From: Sunxiuqinia sp965230765
GTDB lineage: Bacteria > Bacteroidota > Bacteroidia > Bacteroidales > Prolixibacteraceae
Reading direction: 5' to 3'
Assembly: GCA_965230765.1 (NCBI GenBank)
Contig: CBDDLR010000001.1
Coordinates: 1,488,001 to 1,552,000, forward strand
Length of the DNA: 64,000 bases
In this document: one piece after another, positions 34,465 through 45,100 of the stretch
How the letters are laid out: each line of letters opens with the position of its first letter
How positions within the stretch are numbered: the first letter of the stretch is position 1
Translations under genes and position numbers: made by a program
The notes under the pieces: model-generated
What the model saw: only the letters and a program-made list of their open reading frames with translations
Database searches by the model: none
Told to the model about the DNA's origin: nothing

Positions 34465-37400
34465 TTGTTCAAAAAACTGGCTTTAATAGATGTGTGCATA
34501 GTGGGTAAATTTCAAAAAAATATCATTGTTTTCTTTTGGGCATTTGTTGCCGTTTCTTTTGCTGTTCCAAAAAGCCTTACAGCACAAACAACAATTTGGG
34601 AAGAGGATTTTGAAGGTTTGTCTGATGGTGATCAGCAGGGAAATGGAACTCCAGCTAAATGGACCATAAGTCCTATGTCAGGATATAGTAATTATTTTGA
34701 GATTGTATCTTCAGGAGGTGATGAATATCTTGAAGGTAGAAACATGGATCAGGAAGGAGTGTTTACTACTCAGTCCATCGATATTTCTTCTTATAGTTCT
34801 GTAACTTTGAGTGTAGATGTCTCTGAAGATGGAAATTCCGAAGAAGAAGATTATATTAATGTTTATTATCGGCTTGATGGTGGTGCAGAAACAGGATTTA
34901 ATACTAACGGGAACAATGATGCTAATTTTACTTCAGCAACAGCAACAGCAACAGTAAGTGGAAATGCAGTAGAAATTATCATTAGGGTTCGTAACAGTTC
35001 CAATGGCGAACAACATCGAATTGAGAATATTGTTGTTCAAGAAGCAGCATATTGTGAGTCTAGTGGTAATATGGATTTTGACACAGGGGTTACATTGGTG
35101 AACTTTAATACAATCAACAACTCAACACCTACCAAGGTGTCAGCATACAATGATTTTACTTCTCAATCAACCGATTTAAACATAGGCAATTCTTACACAT
35201 TAACAGTTAATGTAAATACTGATGGTGATTTTACAATCCATGCTTTTGCCTGGATAGATTGGAACCAAGACAAAGATTTTGATGATGTAGGCGAAGAATA
35301 TGATTTGGGAACTGCTACATTTGTTTCAGATGGACAAACAAGCATATCTCCGAATATCCTTGTCCCAGGTGCTGCGACTACTGGTGCAACGCGTATGCGT
35401 GTAGCGGCTAAATGGCCTGATGATCCGGTAGCATGTGATGAAAATTTTGATGGGGAAGTAGAAGATTACACAATCAATGTTATTGATGGATGTACCCCTG
35501 CTACAACCCCAACACTTTCTGCTTCTCCTGATCCAGTTTGCTCTGGAGGAGATGTAACGATTGACATTACCGGAACATTAAATGATGCCACACATTGGGA
35601 GGTTTACACAGGAAGTTGTGGTGGGACTTCAATCGGCTCAACCACTTCTCCTCACACCTCGTTTACTGTGAACAATCTCACTTCAACAACAACCTATTAC
35701 ATTCGTGGTGAAGGAAGTGCTTGCGATGGCTCGACCTGCGCACAAGTAACAGTTACCGTTGGAGATACGACCGATCCTACAATTGATTGCTCAGCCATTA
35801 CAGACCCTTACCAGATTAACGCTGATGGCGGATGTGGTGCAACCTTGCCAGACTTTAGGAGCAGTGTTGTGGTAAGTGATAATTGCTCAGCAGTTGGGGA
35901 CATTACAATCACTCAATCACCGGCACAATATTCTTACCTCACTGGCAGCGGAACGCAGACCATTACCATGACTGCGACCGATGAAGCTGGGAATTCAGCA
36001 AATTGCACTTTCGATTTTGAAATTGTTGATGTGACAGACCCTAGTGTTACTTGTCCTGGTAGTGCTGTTTATGTAGAACCTGATGCCGGGGAATGCTACC
36101 ATACCGTTACAGGAACAGAGCTTGATCCTTCATGGTATGGTGACAATTGTAACGCAACAATCACGAATAATATAAACGGAACAAGTTCTCTTGTTGGTGA
36201 GCAGTTTTACGAGAATGATCAGATAATCTGGACGGTATCTGATGACTATGGAAATTCAGTACAGTGTACCATTACTGTTGATGTTGGATTTTGGGCAAGC
36301 AACGTTATTTCGTTTAATAATTGTCCTGCTGATATCAATGTGGATAGTTCAGATGGTGGAGCTGTTCCTGTTTCCTGGACTGAACCAACTGCAACAATTA
36401 CAGGAAATGGATGTATCCGCTCAGTTACAAATACCCATTCGCCGAATGATATGTTTTCAGTTGGAACAACAACTGTGACCTACACTGCTGAAGATGGTGA
36501 AGGCAATATTGCCACATGTGAGTTTGATGTTATTGTAACCGATACTTCTGGATCAGGAACCGATACAGACGGAGATGGTGTCCCTGATTCAACAGACGAA
36601 GATGATGACAACGATGGTATTTCCGACTGTGCTGAAAAAGGTCTGGATGGTACAACTGTAAGCAATTCTTTTGTTATTTCCGGAGATGCGTCAGCTGTTT
36701 CAGGTTCTGAAATTCAACTGACCCCTGAGGCTAATAATCAACGAGGTACAGCCATGTACAACAATTTAATTGATTTCGGTACCAGTTTCAGTTTTTCATT
36801 TGAGGCATACCTGGGCAATAATGATGGAGCTGATGGTATTGCCATTGTTTTTCATAACGACCCTTCTGGAACTTCAGCCATTGGAGCCGATGGTGAAGGT
36901 ATGGGGGCAAGTGGTATTCAGAATGGGATTGTTTTGGAATTAGATACTTATTATAATCCCAGCCAGGGTGATGTTACTGGTGATCATGGATGTATTTGGG
37001 AGTCTGATAATATCTCCAACAGGTTAACAAGCCCACTTGCTGTTGGAGAGATGGAAGATGATTCGTGGCATACGGTTGTAGTTACCTGGAATGCCAGTTC
37101 AAATACCATTTTTTATACAATTGACGGCAATACTGCTGGTTCGTATACTGGGGATATTATCAACAACTATTTTTCTGGGAGCAGTGATGTTTATTTTGGT
37201 TTTACTGCTGCAACAGGTGGGGAAACCAATGTGCATAGTGTTCGGTTTAGTGACTTTTGCAATTTACCAGCACTGGTAGATACAGATGGTGACGGAACAC
37301 CAGATAGTCTTGAATTGGATAGTGATAATGATGGATGTAATGATGTAATAGAGGCTGGATTTACTGATGGTGATAATGATGGGATTTTAGGAAGTTCTCC

Positions 37401-40400
37401 AGTAACAGTTGATGGGAATGGTTTGGTAACAAGTGGTTCCGATGGATACACAACTCCCGCTGACATTGATTCAAATTCAATCTTCGATTACCAGGAAACA
37501 GGACCTGCAATCAACTATACACAACAACCCGCTGATGTTACTGAGTGTGTTGGAAATTCAGCAACCTTTACAATTGCAGCTGATTATGCTGATACTTATC
37601 AATGGCAGGTGAACGATGGCGGAGGCTGGACCGATATTCCTGAAGATGGAGGTGATGTGTATACCAATCAAACCACAACAACTCTTGGAATAACTGATGT
37701 AGCTGGATTGAATGGCTATCAGTTCAGATGTGTTGCAACAAGATATTGTTTCTCGGAAAACAGTAACGCTGCAACATTGACGGTCTCCGATATTCAAGTT
37801 TCTGAGACAATTGTAGATGAAAGTTGCAGTGGTGGTAATGATGGAAGTATTAGTATTACCGTAAGCGGAGGTATTGAACCTTATACTTTTTTGTGGACAA
37901 CGTCAGATGGAAGCGGACTTGTTCCTGCCGATGAAGATCAAACAGGGCTTTCAGCAGGAACATACAGTGTTGAAATTACCGATGGAAATAGTTGTGTGAA
38001 GAGTTTTGATTACACGGTTCAAGGTGGATCAGGAGCCGTTACCCCGGAATTTGAAGGAAGCCCGTCTGCCATTATTTGTAATGGTGACGTGATTACATAC
38101 ACGCTTACTGAAACCTATGATTCTTATAGCTGGTCTGTTTCGGGGGGAACAATTACTTCAGGAGGTGGAAGTAGTGATAATACTGCAACGGTTACCTGGG
38201 GAAGTGGTTCGTCCGGATCGGTTAGTGTTGATGTTGTATCTGGTTCGTGTAACGGAAACCTAACGCATAATGTTGGTTTTATTTCATCCCCAATTTATAC
38301 CGATCCTGCTGATGAAACAATTTGTACAGGCGAAACAGCAACACTAACTGTTGGAATTGATGAAGAGTCAATGCTTTTTGACGGTAGTAATGATCGGGTT
38401 GATATTGCAAATAGTAGTCAGATAAATACAGCAACAGTTAATAACCGTACAATTTCTTTGTGGTTTAAGTCAAACGATGTTAGTAATAGGCAGGTTATTT
38501 ATGAAGAAGGGGGAGGAACGCACGGGATATCAATTTTTATTGATGGAAATGAAGCCTATGTTAATGCATGGGAGAGTGGAACTTCTTATGGTGCAGTAAG
38601 TGCATCTGTTTCGTCTGACACTTGGTACCATATTGCATTTGTAATGGATTCAGGTGATAGTAATGGGGACTATATCAAAGGATACTTGAATGGGAATTAC
38701 ATGGGATCAGCAACAGACTCAAGGGCTGCGAATGGCTTGCCTGGACACGGTGGCGATGTAAATATTGGTGTAAACCAAGGAACAACTCGATTCCCAATAT
38801 CCCCAACAGGTTCGAGTTACGACTATTTTGATGGATATGTCGATGAGTTCAAATTATGGAACCGGTCCTTATCGCAAAGTGATATTCTTTCTGAGATGTA
38901 TAATGTTCATGAGGGATCAGGTGGTGATTCTGATTTAGTTATTTATTACAACTTCAACGATGATAGCGGCACTACAGTAACCGATGAAACCGGAGGAAAT
39001 AACGGAACAGCGACGAATGGACCAACATACGAAACAGACTCCCCGGTTATTCCTTCAATCTCATGGAGTCCTGGTGGGATGACAACCATGACTGTTGATG
39101 TTTCCCCAACTACTACAACAACATACACCTATACCCTTTCTTTGCAAGGTTGTGATGTTTCTGATGATGTAACCCTAACGGTCTCTGATATTCAGGTTTC
39201 TGAAACTATTTCTCATGAAGGATGTAGTGGCAGTAATGACGGAAGCATTGACATAACCGTAACCGGAGGAATTGAACCTTATACTTTCCTGTGGACTACA
39301 TCGGATGGAAGCGGACTTGTTCCTGCTGATGAAGACCAAACCGGATTGGGTGCGGGTACTTACGACCTTCAAATTACAGATAACAACAGTTGTGTTTTTA
39401 ATACCAGTTACACAATTAATGCAGGGACCGATACTGAAGCACCTGTTCTTTCGGGTTGCCCAACCGGGCCTTTAACTTTTGCACCGGATGCTGGTACTTG
39501 TTCTACCTTGTTTGAAGATGGTGATACCATAACATTTAAGGGCAGTATCTCTGTTACTGCAACAGATAATTGTGATTCATCGCCAACTATCTATTTCTTA
39601 AGAAATGATGGTATTAATGATCCTGCCGGAGGCAAATACAATTTCCCGATTGGAACAACTGGTGTAACCATTTATGCTGTTGATGCCAGTGGAAATACGG
39701 CTACTCCTTGTGCTGAATTTAATGTGGTTATTGAAGAAAGTACACCTCCAACAATGAGCTGCCCTGCCCAGGAAACCATATTCTGTACTGACAACCTGCC
39801 TACTGCCTTTGCCAGTTATGCTGAATTTACAGCAGCTGGAGGTAGTGCATCTGACAATTCCGATGGTTTTGGATGTGGAATTGAAAACAGCAGCTTTGCC
39901 TTGATCAATGAAGTGACCAATACGAGTTCGGTCACCAGAACTTATCAAATAGCCGACTACTCAGGAAATACGGTAAGCTGCGACCATGTGTTTTTAATTG
40001 ATCAGCCAACAGTTTCAATTTCAACATTCCCTTCAGAAACGAATACCTGTGTTGGAGCTTCATTTACCATTTCTTCAACCGTAACTGGATACTCAGGAAC
40101 TGTTTATTATCAATGGGAAGAACGAAATAGTTCGGGTGATTCATGGGCTGTTATTTCTGGCGAAACTTCGGATAGTTACTCATCTACCCTGGCAAATTCA
40201 GGCCACCAATACCGATTAACCATTTCCCAGGTGAACGATTTTTCTGAACCTACCTGTGTTGTTCAATCAAACGTGTTAACGTTTGAAGATGTGGATGCAC
40301 CTGAATGGATCAATACCGGTTCAGAATTTATTACGAGATTAGCAGGAAGCCCAGGTACATACACATATACCACATGTGCAGCCAGTTCTTCTTCAATAGC

Positions 40401-41274
40401 CGATATTGCGATTACCAATATGGATGTGTCTGATAACTGTAGCGATTATGCTGATCTGACGAAACAATATTCCATTGATGGAGGAGCGTTGCAAAATGGT
40501 GATGCCAGTGGTTATAATTTCCCTGTTGGGACAACTGCTGTTAGCTATGAAGTTACAGACGAAGCAGGCAATACACTAACAATTGATTTTGATGTGATTG
40601 TGAATGATGACCCAACGATTGGGTCAATTTCCACAGATGGAATACCTGCAACAGATGGTTCAGGCTATCGCCCCTATCAAGGATCAGAGCATACATATAG
40701 CGTAACAGATGAGGCTGGATTTACATTTACCTGGAGAGTAGAAGATAGTGGAAGCTCAGATATCACGGGCAGTCTAACCACTTCAGGACAGGTAACTTCT
40801 GATTTCGATATTACCTGGGGGGCTGCTTCCATGCCTGGCGATTACACGGTTTATGTCGTGAAGCAAAATCAATCCACCAGTTGTGAGGTTGAAACTTCAC
40901 TCGGCATTACGGTACTTAATAGTTTCAACCCTAAAGTACAAGACTTTGGCGATGCGTGCCATGAAGTAACCGGATCAACGATTATGGATTTTGTGGTTTA
41001 CCTCGAACCGGGGACCCGGGTTGCACCATCCTGGTCGTTCGACTGGAATTTGTACCTCGATGGAGGGGTAACCCCAGTACAATCGGGTAGTGAAAATGTT
41101 AGCGGTACCGACAGCGAAACAGTAAGCATAACTGTAAATGTTGGAGATGGAAGTGAAAAGAATTACCGCTTTGAAATTGTCAATGGACAGGATTCATTGG
41201 GTAATACGGACATAAATAGTAGCGACAATGAAGATTTGGTGAAAATATTTGAAAAACCAACGATAGGGTTTTAA
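34465..41274 (+). CDS. Giant multi-domain secreted adhesin-like protein without a T9SS C-terminal domain
   Basis: 2269 residues. Signal peptide to about residue 41 (ending SLTAQ). Then, in approximate order: a beta-sandwich (42-195), a GEVED domain (197-340, with DWNQDKDFDDVGEEYDLG), an Ig-like domain, three HYR-like domains (435-695), a calcium-binding TSP3-like tract (DTDGDGVPDSTDEDDDNDG, 699-717), an L-type-lectin-like domain (730-935), a second TSP3-like tract, an Ig domain (1012-1108), a SprB repeat (1108-1190), a PKD-like domain, a LamG/concanavalin-like domain (1302-1525), a second near-identical SprB repeat, then further HYR/Ig domains. The C terminus ends EKPTIGF, with no CHU_C or Por tail. 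The start is TTG at 34465 with AGGGGG upstream, or GTG at 34501. It heads a surface cluster with PorP/SprF and a PorE-like protein. Confidence 0.85.
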   Translation: MFKKLALIDVCIVGKFQKNIIVFFWAFVAVSFAVPKSLTAQTTIWEEDFEGLSDGDQQGNGTPAKWTISPMSGYSNYFEIVSSGGDEYLEGRNMDQEGVFTTQSIDISSYSSVTLSVDVSEDGNSEEEDYINVYYRLDGGAETGFNTNGNNDANFTSATATATVSGNAVEIIIRVRNSSNGEQHRIENIVVQEAAYCESSGNMDFDTGVTLVNFNTINNSTPTKVSAYNDFTSQSTDLNIGNSYTLTVNVNTDGDFTIHAFAWIDWNQDKDFDDVGEEYDLGTATFVSDGQTSISPNILVPGAATTGATRMRVAAKWPDDPVACDENFDGEVEDYTINVIDGCTPATTPTLSASPDPVCSGGDVTIDITGTLNDATHWEVYTGSCGGTSIGSTTSPHTSFTVNNLTSTTTYYIRGEGSACDGSTCAQVTVTVGDTTDPTIDCSAITDPYQINADGGCGATLPDFRSSVVVSDNCSAVGDITITQSPAQYSYLTGSGTQTITMTATDEAGNSANCTFDFEIVDVTDPSVTCPGSAVYVEPDAGECYHTVTGTELDPSWYGDNCNATITNNINGTSSLVGEQFYENDQIIWTVSDDYGNSVQCTITVDVGFWASNVISFNNCPADINVDSSDGGAVPVSWTEPTATITGNGCIRSVTNTHSPNDMFSVGTTTVTYTAEDGEGNIATCEFDVIVTDTSGSGTDTDGDGVPDSTDEDDDNDGISDCAEKGLDGTTVSNSFVISGDASAVSGSEIQLTPEANNQRGTAMYNNLIDFGTSFSFSFEAYLGNNDGADGIAIVFHNDPSGTSAIGADGEGMGASGIQNGIVLELDTYYNPSQGDVTGDHGCIWESDNISNRLTSPLAVGEMEDDSWHTVVVTWNASSNTIFYTIDGNTAGSYTGDIINNYFSGSSDVYFGFTAATGGETNVHSVRFSDFCNLPALVDTDGDGTPDSLELDSDNDGCNDVIEAGFTDGDNDGILGSSPVTVDGNGLVTSGSDGYTTPADIDSNSIFDYQETGPAINYTQQPADVTECVGNSATFTIAADYADTYQWQVNDGGGWTDIPEDGGDVYTNQTTTTLGITDVAGLNGYQFRCVATRYCFSENSNAATLTVSDIQVSETIVDESCSGGNDGSISITVSGGIEPYTFLWTTSDGSGLVPADEDQTGLSAGTYSVEITDGNSCVKSFDYTVQGGSGAVTPEFEGSPSAIICNGDVITYTLTETYDSYSWSVSGGTITSGGGSSDNTATVTWGSGSSGSVSVDVVSGSCNGNLTHNVGFISSPIYTDPADETICTGETATLTVGIDEESMLFDGSNDRVDIANSSQINTATVNNRTISLWFKSNDVSNRQVIYEEGGGTHGISIFIDGNEAYVNAWESGTSYGAVSASVSSDTWYHIAFVMDSGDSNGDYIKGYLNGNYMGSATDSRAANGLPGHGGDVNIGVNQGTTRFPISPTGSSYDYFDGYVDEFKLWNRSLSQSDILSEMYNVHEGSGGDSDLVIYYNFNDDSGTTVTDETGGNNGTATNGPTYETDSPVIPSISWSPGGMTTMTVDVSPTTTTTYTYTLSLQGCDVSDDVTLTVSDIQVSETISHEGCSGSNDGSIDITVTGGIEPYTFLWTTSDGSGLVPADEDQTGLGAGTYDLQITDNNSCVFNTSYTINAGTDTEAPVLSGCPTGPLTFAPDAGTCSTLFEDGDTITFKGSISVTATDNCDSSPTIYFLRNDGINDPAGGKYNFPIGTTGVTIYAVDASGNTATPCAEFNVVIEESTPPTMSCPAQETIFCTDNLPTAFASYAEFTAAGGSASDNSDGFGCGIENSSFALINEVTNTSSVTRTYQIADYSGNTVSCDHVFLIDQPTVSISTFPSETNTCVGASFTISSTVTGYSGTVYYQWEERNSSGDSWAVISGETSDSYSSTLANSGHQYRLTISQVNDFSEPTCVVQSNVLTFEDVDAPEWINTGSEFITRLAGSPGTYTYTTCAASSSSIADIAITNMDVSDNCSDYADLTKQYSIDGGALQNGDASGYNFPVGTTAVSYEVTDEAGNTLTIDFDVIVNDDPTIGSISTDGIPATDGSGYRPYQGSEHTYSVTDEAGFTFTWRVEDSGSSDITGSLTTSGQVTSDFDITWGAASMPGDYTVYVVKQNQSTSCEVETSLGITVLNSFNPKVQDFGDACHEVTGSTIMDFVVYLEPGTRVAPSWSFDWNLYLDGGVTPVQSGSENVSGTDSETVSITVNVGDGSEKNYRFEIVNGQDSLGNTDINSSDNEDLVKIFEKPTIGF
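37780..38005 (+). repeat. Intragenic SprB-type repeat, copy 1
   Basis: About 226 bases, closely repeated at 39179-39404. The encoded segment includes GGIEPYTFLWTTSDGSGLVP in both copies. The region between them holds the LamG-like domain. Confidence 0.85.
39179..39404 (+). repeat. Intragenic SprB-type repeat, copy 2
   Basis: Second copy, 1399 bases from the first. High DNA similarity, mainly with synonymous differences, indicates fairly recent duplication or continuing exchange. Confidence 0.85.
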
Positions 41275-41330
41275 AAAAATAGATAGATAAATATAAAATA
41301 AATGAAATGTTAAACTTAATTTTTACAAAA

Positions 41331-42095
41331 ATGAAAAAGAGAATTTTACCGATTTTAATGATGATGGTTGTTGTCCTTTTTACGGCAACTAATGTTTTTG
41401 CAGATGATGAGACTTTTGTAAGTGTAGGTTTTGAAGGTACTTACAATGTATCATTAGGAAATGGGAACAATACTGGTGTTACTTATGCCTGGTCTATTCT
41501 TGAAGGTTCAAATGGAACAGAATGGACAGCAACTTTTGGAAACACAAACGAAAATGACATTACCTGGAATGTAGCAGGTACTTACACTATTCAGGTAATT
41601 GCTACTGATGGTGACGGCTGTTTGTCTGAACCACTTGAATTAGAGGTGATTGTTTCAAATGCGCAGTTATGTATTGCTGATGGTTCAACAACGGTTGCAG
41701 GATCAACTCCAGCAGCTCCAACAGGAACAACTACTTGTTCGCTAGTTGATGCTGGTAATGGTAACTCTTCTAGTAGTCCGGATGAAACAGTATTTATTGC
41801 AACAGTTACTGGCGGTTTGGCTAATCATGATTATGACATTACTTACAGCGTAGGTTCAACAAGTGTTGTTCATAGTACTGCTTTAACAACAGATGGAAGT
41901 GGTGAAGGTACTGTTACAATCACTGTAGCTCAGTCAGATTATGTGTCAGATTTCACAAATGATACAGCTTCTGATGATACTGTAACAATTGCAGTGGTAA
42001 GCATGGATGATGAAAATGGATTTACGATTACAAATCTGTGTACTGAGTCATCTTATGATGTAACCGTACATCCAACGCCAACAATTTCTTTCTAA
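41331..42095 (+). CDS. Small PKD-like secreted protein ending PTISF
   Basis: About 254 residues with a signal peptide (MKKRILPILMMMVVVLFTATNVFA). The mature protein starts with a PKD-like beta-sandwich (YAWSILEGSNGTEW, then AGTYTIQVIATDGDGCLSE), then a threonine- and serine-rich middle and a second beta-rich domain. Its PKD-like part resembles the N-terminal domain of the next gene (YNWTLIDPNSN, LGDYTLRVQATDNLGCLSK). The last residues are HPTPTISF, like the KPTIGF end of the giant protein before it. No standard T9SS domain. ATG at 41331 was chosen because the signal peptide starts there. A terminator follows. Confidence 0.82.
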   Translation: MKKRILPILMMMVVVLFTATNVFADDETFVSVGFEGTYNVSLGNGNNTGVTYAWSILEGSNGTEWTATFGNTNENDITWNVAGTYTIQVIATDGDGCLSEPLELEVIVSNAQLCIADGSTTVAGSTPAAPTGTTTCSLVDAGNGNSSSSPDETVFIATVTGGLANHDYDITYSVGSTSVVHSTALTTDGSGEGTVTITVAQSDYVSDFTNDTASDDTVTIAVVSMDDENGFTITNLCTESSYDVTVHPTPTISF

Positions 42096-42105
42096 TAACT
42101 TATTT

Positions 42106-42135
42106 GAAAGGCCGGCATGGGTCGGCCTTTCTTTT
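42106..42135 (+). terminator. Terminator after the small PKD-like gene
   Basis: GAAAGGCCG (42106-42114) pairs perfectly with CGGCCTTTC (42123-42131), followed by a T-rich tract. It could reduce read-through from the two upstream secreted-protein genes into the CHU_C gene. Confidence 0.85.
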
Positions 42136-42195
42136 CTTTTTTAAAAAAGCGATTGAGAAGGTTAGTTTAAGTGTGCCTTATTGCGAAAGGGTTTC

Positions 42196-45100
42196 ATGAG
42201 TAGTTATTTGCGGAATATGATTAAATTCTTACTGAGTGCAACATTCACTTTGTGGGTGGGTATTGCTTTCAGTCAGACAACCGAAACGGTTGAGCAGAAT
42301 TCCGTGCATTCCTACACAGTCACCGGGGGCAATGGATGGACATACAACTGGACACTTATTGACCCCAATTCCAATTCGGTCACTTTATCATCAACCGAAA
42401 GTTTTGATTTGAGCCAAACCGAAGATATTACGTTTTCAATATTGGGCGATTATACACTTCGTGTTCAGGCAACAGATAACCTGGGTTGTTTAAGTAAAAT
42501 CCTTGAAAAAACAATCGAGGTTATAGAAATTGCGAACAATCCTCCAATTGCAGTGGATGATTCATTTACAACTCCAGAAGAGGCAGTAATATCCGGGAAT
42601 TTATTAACGAATGACAGTGATCCGGATGGGGATAATATTTCAGCAAACGCAGTAACCATTGCCAATGGAAATGGAACATTGCAGATTAGTTCAAATGGTT
42701 CGTTTACATTTACACCAAGTGCTGGCTTCTCTGGGTCTATTTCATTTTCTTATGATGTTTGTGATGATGGTGATCCGCAACTTTGTGATGAAGGTCAGGT
42801 GACTTTTGATGTGATTGAAAATGGTGTCCCAGTTGCTCAAAATGGCACATTTTCAATGGATGAAAATACGACATTGAACTCTGATCTGGTAAGTCTTGTG
42901 TCTGATCCGGAGAATCATAACCTTACTTTTACCAGTCAAACGCAAACAACAACAAATGGGTCCGTAACAATCAATGAAGATGGTACTTTTACATATACCC
43001 CTGATGCTGATTTTAATGGGAATGATTTCTTTATTTATGAAGTTTGTGATGATGGTACACCTTCTAAATGTTCGCAGGGAAATATAACAATTACAGTCCG
43101 GGAAGTTCTGGAATTTAACCGCTTTGCAGTAAACGATATCGCGTTCGTTTTTGAGAATAGTTCTACCAACGGACAAGTTCTGAACAATGATATTGATTTC
43201 AGCGGAACGGGTATTTCAGTAAGTATTCCATCGGGGAGTGACGTGGTAAATGGTTCGTTGAACATGAATTCGGATGGCTCGTTTACCTACCAGCCAAATA
43301 CTGGTTTTATCGGCATAGATAATTTCTACTATGAAGTGTGTGCTTCTGAAGAACCTACAGGTTGTGATGAAGCGAATGTTACCATCCATGTTTTGCCCCA
43401 GGAAATTACTACTGAAAGTGTCATCTTGAATGATGATGAGGTAGAGACCTCACTAAATACTTCAGTAACAGGAAATGCATTGGCAAACGATTTTTCACCA
43501 GTCGATGACAACATACAAATCAATACATTGCCACAACAATCTCCTTTAAATGGAACACTCACAATCAATGAAGATGGAACCTTTGTATATACTCCTCAGA
43601 CTGGTTTTGTAGGCGAAGACTATTTCATTTATGAGGCTTGTGGTCAGGTAACAGCTGAATGTAAAACCGCCAGGGTAACAATCCGTGTAGCCAATGAACT
43701 GGAACCCGCAATTTTTGCTGTTGATGATGTTGTACATATCTTTTCAAATGAGACAGCATCTGGTGATTTACTGCTTAACGATATTCAGCCTTCCGGTAAA
43801 ACCGTAACGTTGAATACAACACCCGTTGTGTCTCCTTCATTCGGTACGGTTTCTATCAGTTCAAATGGCAATTATACCTATAACCCAACATCAACGGCAT
43901 ACCCGTTTGTCGATCAGTTTGTGTATGAAATTTGTGACCAGGGCAGCTATTGTTCCCGGGCAACTGTTTACATTATTGTTACTGAAGAACCGAATGAAAC
44001 TGCCGATGTTTCGGTGGTGAAAACAGGTCCGGCTGAGATTGCCCCAAATGAAGAAATTACCTACGAGATTGTTGTTTCTAATACAGGGAATGTGACTGCC
44101 GCAAATGTTACACTTGATGACTTCCTTCCGGCTGCAATTTTGAATCCTGAATATCAATTGGATGGTGCTGGAGACTTTGCCAGTTGGCCTGGGCAGTTGA
44201 ATTTAGGGGACATTGAAGATGGTTCATCCATCCAGGTTACAATAAGGGGCACAGTGGAAAATGGAGCACCAGATCTCATTGAAAATTATGCGAGCGTTTC
44301 CAGCGATCAATACGATCCTGACTTGGCAAATAATGTATCAACTGTTCAGACAGTAACAAGCCGTGCTCCAGTTATTATTGTCGAAAATGGATTGCACCAG
44401 ATAATCGGATGTTGCTACGATTCAGGTTTGCGATTGGATGCAAGCAACAGCATCGGACTGGAACCACTTACATTCCTTTGGGAGCCTTCTACGAATTTAG
44501 ATGATGCAACCAGTTCAACACCATTGTTTACTGGTAGTGAAAGCACAACATATACCTTAACTGTTACGGCATCAAATGGGGAGTCTTCAACTGAAACGGT
44601 TATCGTAGAAGTGAAGCCTTGCCCGCTTATTAATATGGCTAACCAGGTGTTTGCAAATTCACCGAATGAAATGATTATGTTGGATGCTTCGGAAAGTACG
44701 GGGCACAAGCTAAGCTACGCATGGTGGCCTTCAGGTAGCGAATTGATTGTTAGTGGAGAAACAACCTCAAATCCGGTGGTGAGTGGGGTTGGAAAGTATT
44801 ACCTGCAAATCACAGATTCATTGGGTTGTACAGCAATTGATTCAGTAACTGTTGGGCTACTTGTTCAGATCACAGCTGTGGATGATTCAACGAATATGCT
44901 TGTGAACACCTCAGTAGACATTAACGTGGTTGAAAATGATTTACCGGAAGGAGGCGTTGATCCTGCATCAATTACCATCGTTTCTCCACCGGAGCATGGT
45001 ATTGCAGTTGTAACAGCCGATTCAATAATTACTTATACACCTGATCAATATTACGCCGGGCGCGATGATTTCATCTATTCAGTTTGTGATTATTTTGAGA

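Noticed and set aside
34260..34508. 82-codon plus-strand frame before the adhesin gene
   Set aside because: It spans the palindrome with T tract and the likely promoter, and overlaps the adhesin start in another frame.
37780..39404. The paired repeats in the adhesin gene as a mobile element
   Set aside because: They code in frame for SprB repeats; no transposase or target-site signs.
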